Below, piece by piece: positions 43,941 to 53,836 of a stretch of DNA of 64,000 nt. The first letter of the stretch is position 1; each line of letters opens with the position of its first letter. The notes beneath the pieces are model-generated. The model worked only from the letters and a program-made list of their open reading frames with translations, made no database searches and was not told the origin of the DNA. Made by a program: the position numbers and the translations under genes. The stretch comes from Pictodentalium vernedei (taxonomy: Eukaryota; Mollusca; Scaphopoda; Dentaliida; Dentaliidae), in NCBI GenBank assembly GCA_031216915.1, contig CM062291.1, forward strand, positions 35,530,484 through 35,594,483, read 5' to 3'.

Positions 43941-44790
43941 TGCATCTGGTTATAGTGTCATTCGGTGAAAGCGCTATATCGATCGAAGTATTCAACACAT
44001 GCTGCCCATTTTGGTATCATCATGAGCACAAATGGATGCTCCATGATGGCAGAGCATGAACTGGCACAATTAAGATACAATTTGTTTCACAGAATAAACG
44101 ATTTATGGTGCAACTGAGAAAAAAAGTTAAAATTTCGACATGACGATCCGACACGGCGGCCATATTGGATTTTTGTGTGTCGATATAATTTTGAATTCTG
44201 GAGTAAATGATACTACAAACCATGCCAAGTGTACAAATAGTAAGGTTTACCGATAAATTTCATGTTAGTAATGAGAATTTACAGAATATTCAAATATAGG
44301 TGTTTTCACATTTGGTATCAAATTCGGGGTAGGGTATATACCTTTTCAAGACTCTATAAAAAAAAATTGCTTAAGGCTGACAGATGGTCAGCCGATTGAA
44401 TATTGTTCTCAAATGTCTAAATTTGCAAAATCCATCGAGAAATAAACTTTATACGCCAAAACAAGCATTCGTGATTTTCAGGGGTTTTCGTGACCAGACT
44501 ATGGGACTTAAAGGAAAGGGAGAGAGGAAACACTGATCAAGCAGTGTAACTTTACAACAAGAATGACAACAACAGGCCCATGCCTCAAAAATAGGCAACT
44601 TAACATAATTTCATAAAAAAAAATTTTAAGTTACAGCCCTGATTATTTTCTGTCACTCATTTTTCCTCTCCTCCTTCTATTTCCTCTTTAGATCCACCAT
44701 TTCTCTAATATTTATGTGTCTGGCATCATTTAAACTGAGATTTACAAGCACAAATATCAGTCAGATGTGAACTGATGAAGGGCCAAACAA

Positions 44791-44994
44791 AGAATGATAA
44801 TTGGCGCCAATTTCGAGACCTCCTTGACACTGCGCATGCGCAGTGGAGGCAAAGTATGGAGGACCTTTTAGGGCATGATTTCTTTGGTTTTAGAGGCATA
44901 TTTTGGGGATTGGGGGGCAAAATTTGTGTTTGGCCCTAGATTTTTAAGAGTTAGCACCAGCTATGTCTGGGTCATTGGTACAGTATAAAAATAT
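44791..44994. repeat. DIRS copy 2, 5' inverted terminal repeat
   Basis: AGAATGATAATTGGCGCCAA...CTGCGCATGCGCAGTGGAGG and ending GTCTGGGTCATTGGTACAGT ATAAAAA; complement of 33526-33752. Confidence 0.92.
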
Positions 44995-45500
44995 AAAGAG
45001 GCTTAATTCCTATAAAACTCGGCAAGCAAAGCTGATTTGCAAACTTGTTCCACTTAAATATCTTCTAAGACTACATACCACAACTATTTGAAACCCACTG
45101 GTAATTGTTGAAATTAACCCCTAGACAACTTTTGGGCATATGCTGACTTGCTTGAAAAATTCTAAGTCAAAAGTGCATAACTCCTACAGAACTGGGTGAG
45201 GAAAACTGATTTGCGAATTCTTTCCACTTAAACATCTTGTAAGCCTACATTCTAGAACCATTTGAAATCCACTGGTAACTGTGGAAATTAACCCATCAGA
45301 TAAACTTTTGTTCATATGCCGCCTTACTTGAAAAATTCAAAGTCAAAGGGGCATAACTCTGGAAAGAAAGTGCAGACAAGGTCAGGTTTCACTGGGCATC
45401 AAAGGACTACCATAGGATGTATCTATGTGAAGTTTCAAGCAAATCGGGCCATCCGTTGCGAAGATATGAGCCCTGGTGGATGGACAGAGCCTATCGCTAT
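44995..45500. repeat. Tandem array (about 175-bp units), right remnant
   Basis: AACTCGGCAAGCAAAGCTGA, TTGAAACCCACTGGTAATTG, GCATATGCTGACTTGCTTGA and AAGTCAAAAGTGCATAACTC recur two to three times. The last unit leads into ATGAGCCCTGGTGGATGGAC and a poly-G run (45520-45541). Continuous with 33200-33525 before DIRS copy 2 inserted. Confidence 0.8.
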
Positions 45501-47039
45501 ATCCCTTGCAAACTTAGTTGGGGGGGAGGGGGGGGGGGGGGCTGATCGAGATAATAAAATGGATTAAATCATTATGGATGATGCCTTGTTGCCGTCAAGG
45601 ATCAAAATACACCACAACCCATGTTATTCTATACATTCTGAGCCTAAAGCATAAAACAATCCCAGTATATGAACATCTGATGGTCAAGAAACAATAATTA
45701 AAAAATTAAAAAGTAAAATAAAACACTACCCACCCGCAAATATTTTTACCCTCCCCCCCCCCACCCCCCCCCCCTCAAAAAAGTGACCTGACAAACAAAA
45801 TATCTACTTTGAGCAGACATGTTAACTCTCCCGGAAATTCAGGAATGCCTAGGAAAATCACGGAATTTCAGTGTAGTTCCCGGCGTCCTGGACGGGAATC
45901 AGTTTTGGACCAAAAATCCCAGAAAACAACAGTCAAATATTTCGTTCACGTTGTAACTTACGAAAAACGTTCGGAGTCAAATCACATGCATTTTAAACTC
46001 TGGTAAAAACTCACGAGGTAGTAAAATATGGATTTAAGTTAAATTTATTTAAGAAAAGGGTATTTTATGATATGTATTTCAACTGTGTTCATGTTTATTT
46101 CTGGGTTTTTTCTTCAGAGATTCGTGATCAATGTGCGAGTGTCGAAGTGAAAATAGGTGACTTATTTTAAAAAAATTGAAAACTCCACCTTCATTTCAAT
46201 GCAGTTTTTAGAAATTAAAATATATGAAAAGGAATTAATATACATTTATTTATTCCTTCATAGAATAGCTCTAATTCTCATCCCTTTGCCAAAATCAAAA
46301 TGTAAACAACAACTATTTAATACATTTTAAAAGTAGGTTAAAGTCGCTTAGGATGCCGAAAAATTATGACTGCATATTTATACACAATGGACTTATTTTC
46401 TAACATTACATTTATTCTGTTGTGCTGACTACAGAACTGTTAACTGTTGGCCATCTGTACCCAGAAAATTTTGAATGGAATAAAAAAAAATGCTTCAATG
46501 ATGAAAAGAAAAGTTTTGTGTAGGGCACAAACGTCCCACATGCATGAAGTTTGATAAAGATACTTTCTAAGTACTAATGTTCTTGAAGTAACTGAACATC
46601 AGGACATCTTTTCCTGTTAACATTTCCAGACTTGGGAAATTATTAGCTAAGTGGACTTTGATAAGAGTAAACCACAGGTGGAGGTGCTCTGTGGGACAGT
46701 GTGGGTGGGTGGTGGTGTGGAGAGGGGGAGGGGGGCTCATGAAGAAGAGGATCCTGGGGGGGGGGGGGGAGGGGCGGGTCAAATCAACAGTTATTTTATG
46801 ATTTTTTAACATAGCATAAATGCATCAGCATAGTTGACAACTAGTTCTGGATATAACCTGGTGTTAATAGTGGTCCATGAGCTGAAAATTCACAAGTTCT
46901 TTTCTTTTATTTTATCCCCGCACGAACGTTTCCCTGAAATCCATCCCATTTCCCTGAAAATCACCCTCAGGTTCCCTGAAAAATTATTCTGGAGGTTAAC
47001 ATGTCTTGCCTTTGAGGGGCCTAATTTCAGTAAAAATAC
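45501..47039. other. Intron, no gene recognised
   Basis: Contains poly-G/poly-C runs (45521-45541, 45751-45773, 46717-46771) and A/T-rich sequence. Short frames through the poly-G runs are not credible genes. Confidence 0.55.
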
Positions 47040-47231
47040 CTTTATTGCCATTATGATAATTGCTGCTCTATTCTTCAATCCTGTTCCAATCTGTGTTAAT
47101 GTGTGAGACTTGATTGCCATACAGCGCAGTGGAGGTAGATTTAACCATGAAGGATCTCGAACACAATCAACACAGTCTTTAGCTAAAGGATATATACAAC
47201 CATTGGAATCTCGAAGTGGTCCAATAAAATC
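47040..47231 (-). CDS. UBR5: UBR5 exon (LRD-NG-IYPLAKDC segment)
   Basis: A 192-bp phase 0/0 exon of 64 codons. The acceptor is tttctgtag and the donor gtattt. The peptide contains LRDSNGCIYPLAKDCVDCVR, then DPSWLNLPPLRCMAIKSHTL and ends in KNRAAIIIMAIK. These correspond closely to UBR5 motifs LRDGNGTIYPMAKDC, DP-WL-LPP and KKAA-IIMAVEKQ. It is followed about 15.8 kb downstream by the exon at 31195-31276; the intervening intron holds DIRS copy 2 and its nested DNA element. Confidence 0.95.
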
Positions 47232-47850
47232 CTACAGAAAAAATGTAAATACTGTACTAAAAATAAAATATATCACATCTTGTATGATACAATAAAATCT
47301 GTATATAACATTTTATTATGAGACTACCACAATTAGCCCCTCAATACCACTGTAGTTTGCCCATCAAATCCAGCTCTCCGGAAAACAACAGTGTCAAGTT
47401 TTCCAGATCGTTATCTTGCCTGTCTCAAACGAGGCACACGTGAACGGACTATTTCTACCAGTGACCTATAAATAAATACAGAACATAAGCACAGAACATA
47501 AACACGAGTGCCACCTCATTAAACCCCGTTGACAAACATTCCAGTTGAGGTCTATTTGAAAATGCTCTGCTGAACAATTGCAAAATAACAATTAATAACT
47601 ATTTTCAAGATGCAAATCCAACAAAATGTAGGAGAATCTGTGTTACCGTAAGCGATTCTGATTGAAATTTAAGTCTTGCTTCCATTGTTTTGACTTTCAA
47701 GTTTGACACGAATGTTCGATATTAATATGCATTTTGGATTCCCAAATTCTATAAATTGTTAATGGTTATTTGGCTAATATAATTCTTGTTGTATTTGATT
47801 TTTCAGGTGTTGCGATCAGTTTAAAATACTAATTGTCATATAATAATCAA

Positions 47851-48004
47851 ATTACTACAACAGTTAATCGATCTGCATTGTATTCCGTCGAGTTGACAAA
47901 ATGAGATTGGCCAACTCAAAGGAGATGCCACAGGCGTCGAGTTTGATCTGACCGATCTCATCTCACCAACTCAACAACACAGATTAATTGACTGTTGTAG
48001 TAAT
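47851..48004. mobile_element. Short MITE with 25-bp TIR
   Basis: ATTACTACAACAGTTAATCG-ATCTG at the left and its complement (CAGATTAATTGACTGTTGTA GTAAT) at the right, with an inner inverted ATTCCGTCGAGTTGACAAAATGAGAT-like arm. 154 bp, no coding. Confidence 0.8.
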
Positions 48005-48603
48005 CTGTACATCTCAAGATACCTGTAGGCATGGTTCTGATAGATCAAAATCACTGAAATTGGAGGCAATTCCAGACTATTTCTCTGCAATTTTCACAGA
48101 CCTTCAATTCAAGGATTTTCAAGGAGGAAGTGTTTTTGAACACAAGGTATGAAAAGTTATATGAGAAGCATATTATTTCTCCAGGGTTCAAGCTGATGTT
48201 TAGGAATAATCAATAGGAACTGCCTCTCTCCACACTGACAGTAATGGATTCTGACTTTGGTTTTGTGAATGAAATCATCACATATTAAATTTATCAAGGT
48301 TTGTACCTTGTTTTTAAGATAAAATCCCACAACTTTTCTATGATTTCATGTGAATCTTCCAAAACTCTAACAGGATTGTGGGGGTAAAGCTGGAAACAAA
48401 AGGGAAATTTTCCAAGTAACTAAGTGTTCAACCGATGATCGGAACCGGTCACCACAATCAGCTGATTATGGGCAATCGTATAACAACGGCAACAGCTTCT
48501 GGAACATCAGTTCAAACTATTATTGCCAAGCATTTTGTGGTGATTCCTTAACCACATTTTATTATCTTCTGCAATAGTTCAATTGTCAATGATACCATTC
48601 AAT

Positions 48604-49016
48604 TTTTTTTTTTTCAATTTTTTTATTAGGGTTTAACGACAAATGAACAGCCAGGGTTATGTCATGTCGGTGACAGTTTTATGGGTGGAGGAAGCCAGAG
48701 TACCCGGAGAGAACCACCGAGCAACGATGAGCAGCTGTTACCTCTCCAACAGCGTAACTCTGAACTCTGCACCGCAGCACAGGCAGGGTTCGATTGGTTG
48801 AAGACATGTGCACTATCAACGTGCAGTACGCCTTAGTACACAGCGGCATTATGCTCCCATGTAGGCAATCGGGGTTAAGTGCCTTGCCCAAGGACACAAT
48901 GCGGGAGCACAAATCAGTCGCTGAAATGGTCACCCATCCAACTACTAACTGCGCTCTACATTGCTTAACTTAGGTGATCTGACGAGAACCGGTTACCGCG
49001 ACACCACCGCACCCCC
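48604..49016 (-). mobile_element. 5S-rRNA-derived SINE with 14-bp target duplication
   Basis: Flanked by TGATACCATTCAAT at 48590-48603 and 49017-49030. On the minus strand the head reads GTTAAGCAATGTAGAGCGCA then GTTAGTAGTTGGATGGGTGA CC, clearly 5S rRNA internal-promoter sequence (A box, intermediate element, C box). So this is a SINE3-type element transcribed by RNA polymerase III. The body (TTGTGTCCTTGGGCAAGGCA, TACTGCACGTTGATAGTGCA, TCTGGCTTCCTCCACCCATA) and the tail AACCCTAATAAAAAAATT complete it. Confidence 0.92.
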
Positions 49017-49030
49017 TGATACCATTCAAT

Positions 49031-50035
49031 AAAGTTGAGAAACAACCACAATGTGTATTCTTAATATTTCTTGACGCCACTTACAAGTGAGCGTACTTGC
49101 GGCAATCGCCAGTTCATATCGGAAAAGTGGAGGTTGTACTTCACTGACTCAGGTCGCAATTACCAGTCGCATGCAATTTGGCAGTAAATACCACCCAAGT
49201 GTCGTGACTGGTAATTTTACTGTGACCCCAATCAACAAAGTTTAACACTGTGAAAAATGTTCAGTTTACTGTGGTTCTTTCGAGCCTTGACTTGTCAAGT
49301 AGTGCACGGTATTACAATCAGAATCGGCATCAGAATCGGTGGATTGTGAGCTCCAATAACCGGTAATCAGTCAGCGACCATTTTGGGGGAATTGGTTGAA
49401 TACTAAAGCAGAAGCTTTATGGAAAAGTCCTGGAATTTCAAGGCATTGAATGATCTTTTATCAAATTTCAGGCTATTCCATGTTTTCAAAGCCTCACGAC
49501 TATGCGGATTATGCTGTGTTCACAGTGTTACCTCGTGCCAATGTCTCAAACATAAATTAGTTGAATCAGCATGTCACACACTGAAGAATTTAAGATTAGT
49601 GTCCCAGGGTAATACCGTTTTTTATCCTGTGACTGAGGGCCAGAATATCTCAAAAATAAATTAGGTCAGTTCAAGTCTGAACTGAATTACCCTTCAGACA
49701 TACTTTAGATACATGTATGGCTATATCAAATCATATTCCTTCACGTGCTGTTAATACTGATGAGCTGTACAGTCACTTACTTCACACTTCCCAACTTGCT
49801 TGGACCAGAAATCACAATAATCATTAATTTTAGGCTTGCTAGTTATTTACATGATTTTCAGCATGCATGATGTTCTGATCACTGAACTTCCTTGATAATT
49901 TTGGCATCAGACATTTTGTCTGATGATTTTAAACCTCAGTCTGACATTGGCCTTTTTGCATCTGATATTGTCCTTGTCTGACCACTTATTTTCTGGTATG
50001 GGTAAGTTAAAGGTAGAAAAGATAAAGTTAATACC
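49031..50035. other. Intron, no gene recognised
   Basis: No exon with plausible splice sites seen. Short frames at 49419-49664 show no family similarity I recognise. Confidence 0.5.
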
Positions 50036-50046
50036 TTCAACATTTC

Positions 50047-50758
50047 AACACTGCAGTGGTGACTCAGTGGTTAGAGCAATTGACTTGAACCTGAAAGGTT
50101 GACGATTTGATCCTGACTAGCCCTAACTGCATTGTGTCCTTGGGAAAGGCATTTAATCCTGATTGCCTATGTGGGGGCATGGTGGTACTGTGTACTAAGG
50201 CATACAACACGTCGATGGTACATTTGGCTTCAATCACGGTTAACTCTGCTTGTGCAGAGCTTGTATGTTGGCGAGTCTATTATTTATTATTTATTTAGTG
50301 GTGTTTAAGGTCACATATTTCTGCACAATGGCTAATCATGACCATGAGTTTTACAGGTGAAGGAAGCTGGAGTACCCGGAGAGAACTACCAAGCAACTGT
50401 CAGCTCCACAACATACTAACTCCACACAAGAAGGGTTAGCATTGGTTGAAGACAGGTGCACCATCGATGTGCAGTGCGCCTTAGTACACAACACCACCGT
50501 GCCCACACGTGGGCAATGGGAGTGAAGTGTCTTGCCCAAGGACACAACCTGGTTGCCGCAGGTGGGATTCAAACCGAGGACCTCTTAGCTTGCACCTCTA
50601 CCTGTTGAGCCACCGCACCCCTCTTGGAGAGTCTATTAGTTGCTCACTGCTGCTCTGTGGTTCTCTCCAAGTACTCCAACTTTCTCCACCCATAAAACTG
50701 CCTGACATGATGTGACCCTGGCTGATGAATGTGTGATTAAACCTCAATAAACAAACAA
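50047..50758 (+). mobile_element. tRNA-derived SINE, split by another SINE
   Basis: Flanked by TTCAACATTTC (50036-50046 and 50759-50769). The head TGACTCAGTGGTTAGAGCAA has an A box and the decayed B box is TTGACGATTTGATCC. The body matches the shared SINE core (TTGTGTCCTTGGGAAAGGCA) and the 3' end is AAACCTCAATAAACAAAC. The body is interrupted at 50283-50628. Confidence 0.87.
50283..50628 (-). mobile_element. tRNA-derived SINE nested in a SINE
   Basis: Target duplication GAGTCTATTA at 50273-50282 and 50629-50638. On the minus strand: GGGGTGCGGTGGCTCAACAG GTAGAGG (A box), CTCGGTTTGAATCCCACC (B box), the common core GTGTCCTTGGGCAAGACACT and a TAAATAATAAATA tail. Confidence 0.9.
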
Positions 50759-50805
50759 TTCAACATTTCCATCTATAAGTTATACTTGAATATCTGTTCT
50801 GACTA

Positions 50806-51051
50806 GCTAACAGAGGAACTTCAACTTATTTTTGACAATCAAAATTTATTCACATGTTTTTGCCTTGTTACAATTTATGGGAGAGTGCCTTTGGGCACTC
50901 TCCCATAAATTGTAACAAGGCAAATCCTTACTTAATAAATAATGCTACCCCAAGGATAATATGAATCATAGTGACTGAATATGAAGCCATTAAGCTGTGG
51001 AACCTGCACTTCAGAATGAAGACCAAATATGGGCTTCCAGCACCCAACCAG
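50806..51051. mobile_element. TTAA-type MITE with GGGAGAGTGCC hairpin (older copy)
   Basis: About 246 bp, with a near-perfect palindrome at 50861-50922 (TGCCTTGTTACAATTTATGG GAGAGTGCC and complement). The right end CACCCAACCAG abuts TTAA; the left end is decayed. Matches the cleaner copy at 52078-52316. Confidence 0.75.
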
Positions 51052-51189
51052 TTAACATCCAAGGTCACACCGTTTGTTCACTTGTCAAAGAATTTCATTA
51101 ATACTGACAGAAGAATTGTAAACATATATCAATTATCAATACAGAAGAAATCTCCATGTTATACCTTTACCTAACATGACTAGGTGACA

Positions 51190-51580
51190 CTTGCAAACTA
51201 GAGTTGGCCCCCCAGTGATGGCTAATTCACCCCAAAACACACCCTGATACAACAATGGGAGCAGAAACCAGAAAAATTTGTAACTTAAAGACCACTATGA
51301 CCTTGACCTTCAGCACAATGATCCCAAAATAAATGGGGTTGCTCCTCTCATCATACGCAACCCACATGTTAAGTTGGGTTTTGATCGGGCCCAGCTGAAC
51401 TTTAGAGATTGGAAACCGGGAAAATTTGTAAATCAAAAGTCACTGTGACTTTGACCTTTGGCACAACAACCCCAAAATAAACAGGGTTCTTCCTCTCATT
51501 ATCCCCAACCCACAATTTAAGTTTGGCTTTGATCGGCTATGCTGAATTTCAATTAATTAGAGATGAGAAACCAACACCAT
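51190..51580. repeat. Short array of about 150-bp units (GACCTTTGGCAC type)
   Basis: ACTxTGACCTTGACCTTxxGCACAA, CCCAAAATAAAxxGGGTT, CTCCTCTCATxATACxCAACCCACA and AAGTTxGGTTTTGATCGG occur twice to three times; the same family is at 57660-58210. Confidence 0.78.
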
Positions 51581-51596
51581 CTGTAGATGGAGAAAG

Positions 51597-51718
51597 CCAT
51601 GATTTTTTCTTCAAAACATAGCTTATGGCCCATTCATTGGAACAAGCTTGTGCTAATGAGGGGGTCATAAGCTATGTTTTTGAAACAAAAGTTGATGATA
51701 CTTGCTAAGAATTTTCAA
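51597..51718. mobile_element. Family A-like MITE, left part (split by a SINE)
   Basis: Hairpin AACATAGCTTATGGCCC...GGGGTCATAAGCTATGTTTT with TTGAAACAAAAGTTGATGAT beyond. It continues at 52382-52540 after the SINE and ends GTGTTGGGTAAAGGGTTGA. Confidence 0.65.
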
Positions 51719-51730
51719 TTTTTGCCTCTA

Positions 51731-52369
51731 TTTATTTATTTATTAGGGTTTAACGACACATTAACAGCCAGGGTCATATCATGTCGGCGACAGTTTTACG
51801 GGTGGAGGAAGCCGGAGTATCCGGAGAGAATCACCGAGCAATGACAAGCAGCTGTCAGCTCTTCAACATTGTAACTCTGAACTGCTGCACAGACAGGGTT
51901 GGATTGGTTGAAGACATGCATACCATCGATGTGCAGTACGCCTTAGTACACAGCGTCATCGTGCCCCATGTAGGCAATCAGGGTTAAGTGCCTTGCCCAA
52001 GGACACAACGTGAGAGCACGAATCAGTCGCTGAAATGGTCACCCATCCAACTACTAACCACACTCGACGTTGCTTAACTGATAGAGAGCTAAATTATTTT
52101 TGGTCCTTAAAATTTGTTTGTGCATCTTTGCCTTGTAACAATTTATGGGAGAGTGCCAGTGGGCACTTTCCCATAAATTGTAACAAGGCAAATCCCAACA
52201 GATAAAATAATATTTCAAAGATAATATGATGCACATCCACAGAAAATGAAGCCATTAAATTGTGGTACCAGCACTTCAGAATAAAGCCCAAATATGGGCT
52301 TCCAGCACTCTACCAGTTAACTTCGGTGATCTGATGAGAACCGGTTACCGTGATGCCACAACACCCCCT
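51731..52369 (-). mobile_element. 5S-rRNA-derived SINE split by a TTAA MITE
   Basis: Target duplication TTTTTGCCTCTA at 51719-51730 and 52370-52381. On the minus strand the head (GGTAACCGGTTCTCATCAGA, then GTTAAGCAACGTCGAGTGTG GTTAGTAGTTGGATGGGTGA) shows the 5S-derived promoter even more clearly than the copy at 48604. The MITE 52078-52316 lies within the AAGTTAAGCAACG part. Confidence 0.92.
52078..52316. mobile_element. TTAA MITE inserted in a 5S SINE
   Basis: TTAA at 52074-52077 and 52317-52320. TIRs are CTGATAGAGAGCT and, inverted, CTGGTAGAGTGCT. Central palindrome 52126-52190 (GCCTTGTAACAATTTATGGG AGAGTGCC). The exact empty site is visible in the intact SINE at 48604-49016 (TTGCTTAACTTAGG). 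Confidence 0.92.
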
Positions 52370-52849
52370 TTTTTGCCTCTAACAAGTAACTTATGAGCAC
52401 TGATTGGAATAAGGTTGTTTCAATAAGGGGGTATAAGCTATGCTTTGGACACAAAAGTTGAAAAAACTAATTAAATATGATATGAGAATTTTGTGAAATG
52501 CCATGGCTGGATATGGCCATTGTGTTGGGTAAAGGGTTGAGGGGAATGTGGTTATATCGGCACACTATCCTGTAATGACGTTTGATGCAGTGCATCCCAA
52601 TGTCTGTGATCAGATAATTGTGATGAAATCTACATCATTTCACTTGAAACTTTCATCAATAAGGAATTTCAATGGAATAAAAGAAATTCATCTGTTTTCT
52701 ATTTATGAGTTTTAGTGCCAGAAACAATTAAAGAACAAGACAGTATATTTGATATGATACTTCACCTTGAATTTAGTGCCAGAAACTACCATAGAATGGT
52801 ACAGATCTTTTATATCTTTGTTTATAGATTAAATTTAGTGCCAGAAGGG

Positions 52850-53182
52850 AGCTTGAGGCTCAAAAGTTACGCCACTGGACTTTAAACCAAAAGGTTCATG
52901 CTTCACTCCTCATCAGGGGAAACACGAGTCGTGTCCTTGTGCAAGTCTCTTAATTCTGATTGCCCATGTAGGGGCACAGTGGCGCTGTGTACTAAGGAGT
53001 GCTGTCCGATGATGGTGCACTTCAAGCAATACTAATCCTGCCAGAAGGGAGTTAGGGAAGTCTGACAGTTACTTGCCATTTTTTGTTGGTTCTCTCTGGG
53101 TACTCCAGCTTCCTCCACCTGTAAAACTTTCGAGGTGACCTTGGCCGTCGAAAGTGTTGTTAAACTCCATTAAAAAAAAACA
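52850..53182 (+). mobile_element. tRNA-derived SINE (older)
   Basis: Head GCTTGAGGCTCAAAAGTTAC with B-box-like AAGGTTCATGCTTCACTCC; core GTGTCCTTGTGCAAGTCTCT, GGTTCTCTCTGGGTACTCCA, ending TTAAACTCCATTAAAAAAAAA. Inserted in the 70-75-bp array. Confidence 0.78.
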
Positions 53183-53486
53183 TTACCAGAAACTATAACC
53201 GAATATTACACATCTTTTGTATCCTTGTTTATACACTATATTTAGTGCCTGAAACTATCACAGGGTGGGACAGTATCTTTTGTGTCCTTGTTTGTAGATT
53301 AAATATAGTGGCTTAACCCTCCACATAATGGGACAGAATCTTTCGTATCCTTTTTAATATATTAAATTTAGTGCTAAAAACCATCTGAGATGGCACAAAA
53401 TCTCTTGTATCATTGTATACGCATTAAATTTCATGCCAAAAACCATCAGAGAATGAGACAGAGCCTTTTGTATCATTATTTACATA

Positions 53487-53836
53487 TTAACCCTTTGAAC
53501 TTCAGAGGCCGTTTTTCCGGCCGGGTCACAAGCTACGTCATAATGTCATTAAGTGGGGATGATTGCAAGATAAATGTGTGGTGTTGACCAATCAATATTT
53601 TCAATGTGCAGCCCTTAGGCTGCACGTTGAAAATATTAATTGGTCTACCCCCAAATAATAAATATGGACTCTTCCTATTGCTACCATGGAGTTGACCAAT
53701 CAATATTTTCAACGTGCAGCCCTTAGGCTGCACGTTGAAAATATTAATTGGTCTAGCCCCAAATAATAAATATGGACTCTTCCTATTGCTACCATGGAAG
53801 TGACATGGAAGATACCACCAGGGTTCAAAGGGTTAA
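53487..53836. mobile_element. TTAA MITE (family D) with duplicated hairpin
   Basis: TTAACCCTTTGAACTTCAGA to CCAGGGTTCAAAGGGTTAA. Inside, a 108-bp unit occurs twice from 53584 and 53692, each with the palindrome ACCAATxAATATTTTCAACG TGCAGCCcTTAGGCTGCA. Confidence 0.88.

Larger units (their letters stand above)
40201..44499 (-). mobile_element. DNA transposon with long TIRs, TA-flanked, nested in DIRS copy 2
   Basis: A sequence absent from DIRS copy 1 interrupts copy 2 between ...AGCAAGGGGG and GGGACTTAAAGG. The left end 40201-40370 (GTCCGGTCGCCAGG, GTTTTGTCGTATAAAGTTT, CAATCGGCTGACCAcCTGTC, ACCCCACCCCGAATTT) is complementary to the right end 44325-44499 (ends GTGACCAGAC). TA flanks both sides (40199-40200, 44500-44501). 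It carries one degenerate gene on the minus strand. I cannot name a superfamily; TA flanks are seen in Tc1/mariner-like and some other groups, but the protein has no recognisable DDE transposase. Confidence 0.87.
33526..44994 (-). mobile_element. DIRS-like retrotransposon, copy 2 (with a 4.3-kb nested insert)
   Basis: Same architecture and strand as copy 1: inverted terminal repeats 33526-33752 and 44791-44994, internal complementary region 33827-33909, recombinase, pol and gag. Without the nested element (40201-44499) it is about 7.2 kb. Protein similarity to copy 1 is high but with many substitutions, so the two are separate, older insertions and not a local duplication. Pol is open throughout; gag has two frameshifts and the recombinase one. 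Confidence 0.93.

Noticed and set aside
40201-44499. Host gene fragment retrocopied into DIRS copy 2
   Set aside because: The block has long inverted ends and TA flanks that include non-coding sequence on both sides and no poly-A, which fits a DNA transposon better than a retrocopy.
48910-49016. 5S rRNA gene on the minus strand
   Set aside because: Only the internal-promoter half is 5S-like; it continues into a SINE body and is flanked by a 14-bp target duplication, so it is a 5S-derived SINE.
50054-50115. tRNA gene
   Set aside because: The A and B boxes are SINE head sequences; no acceptor stem pairing and the B box is decayed.
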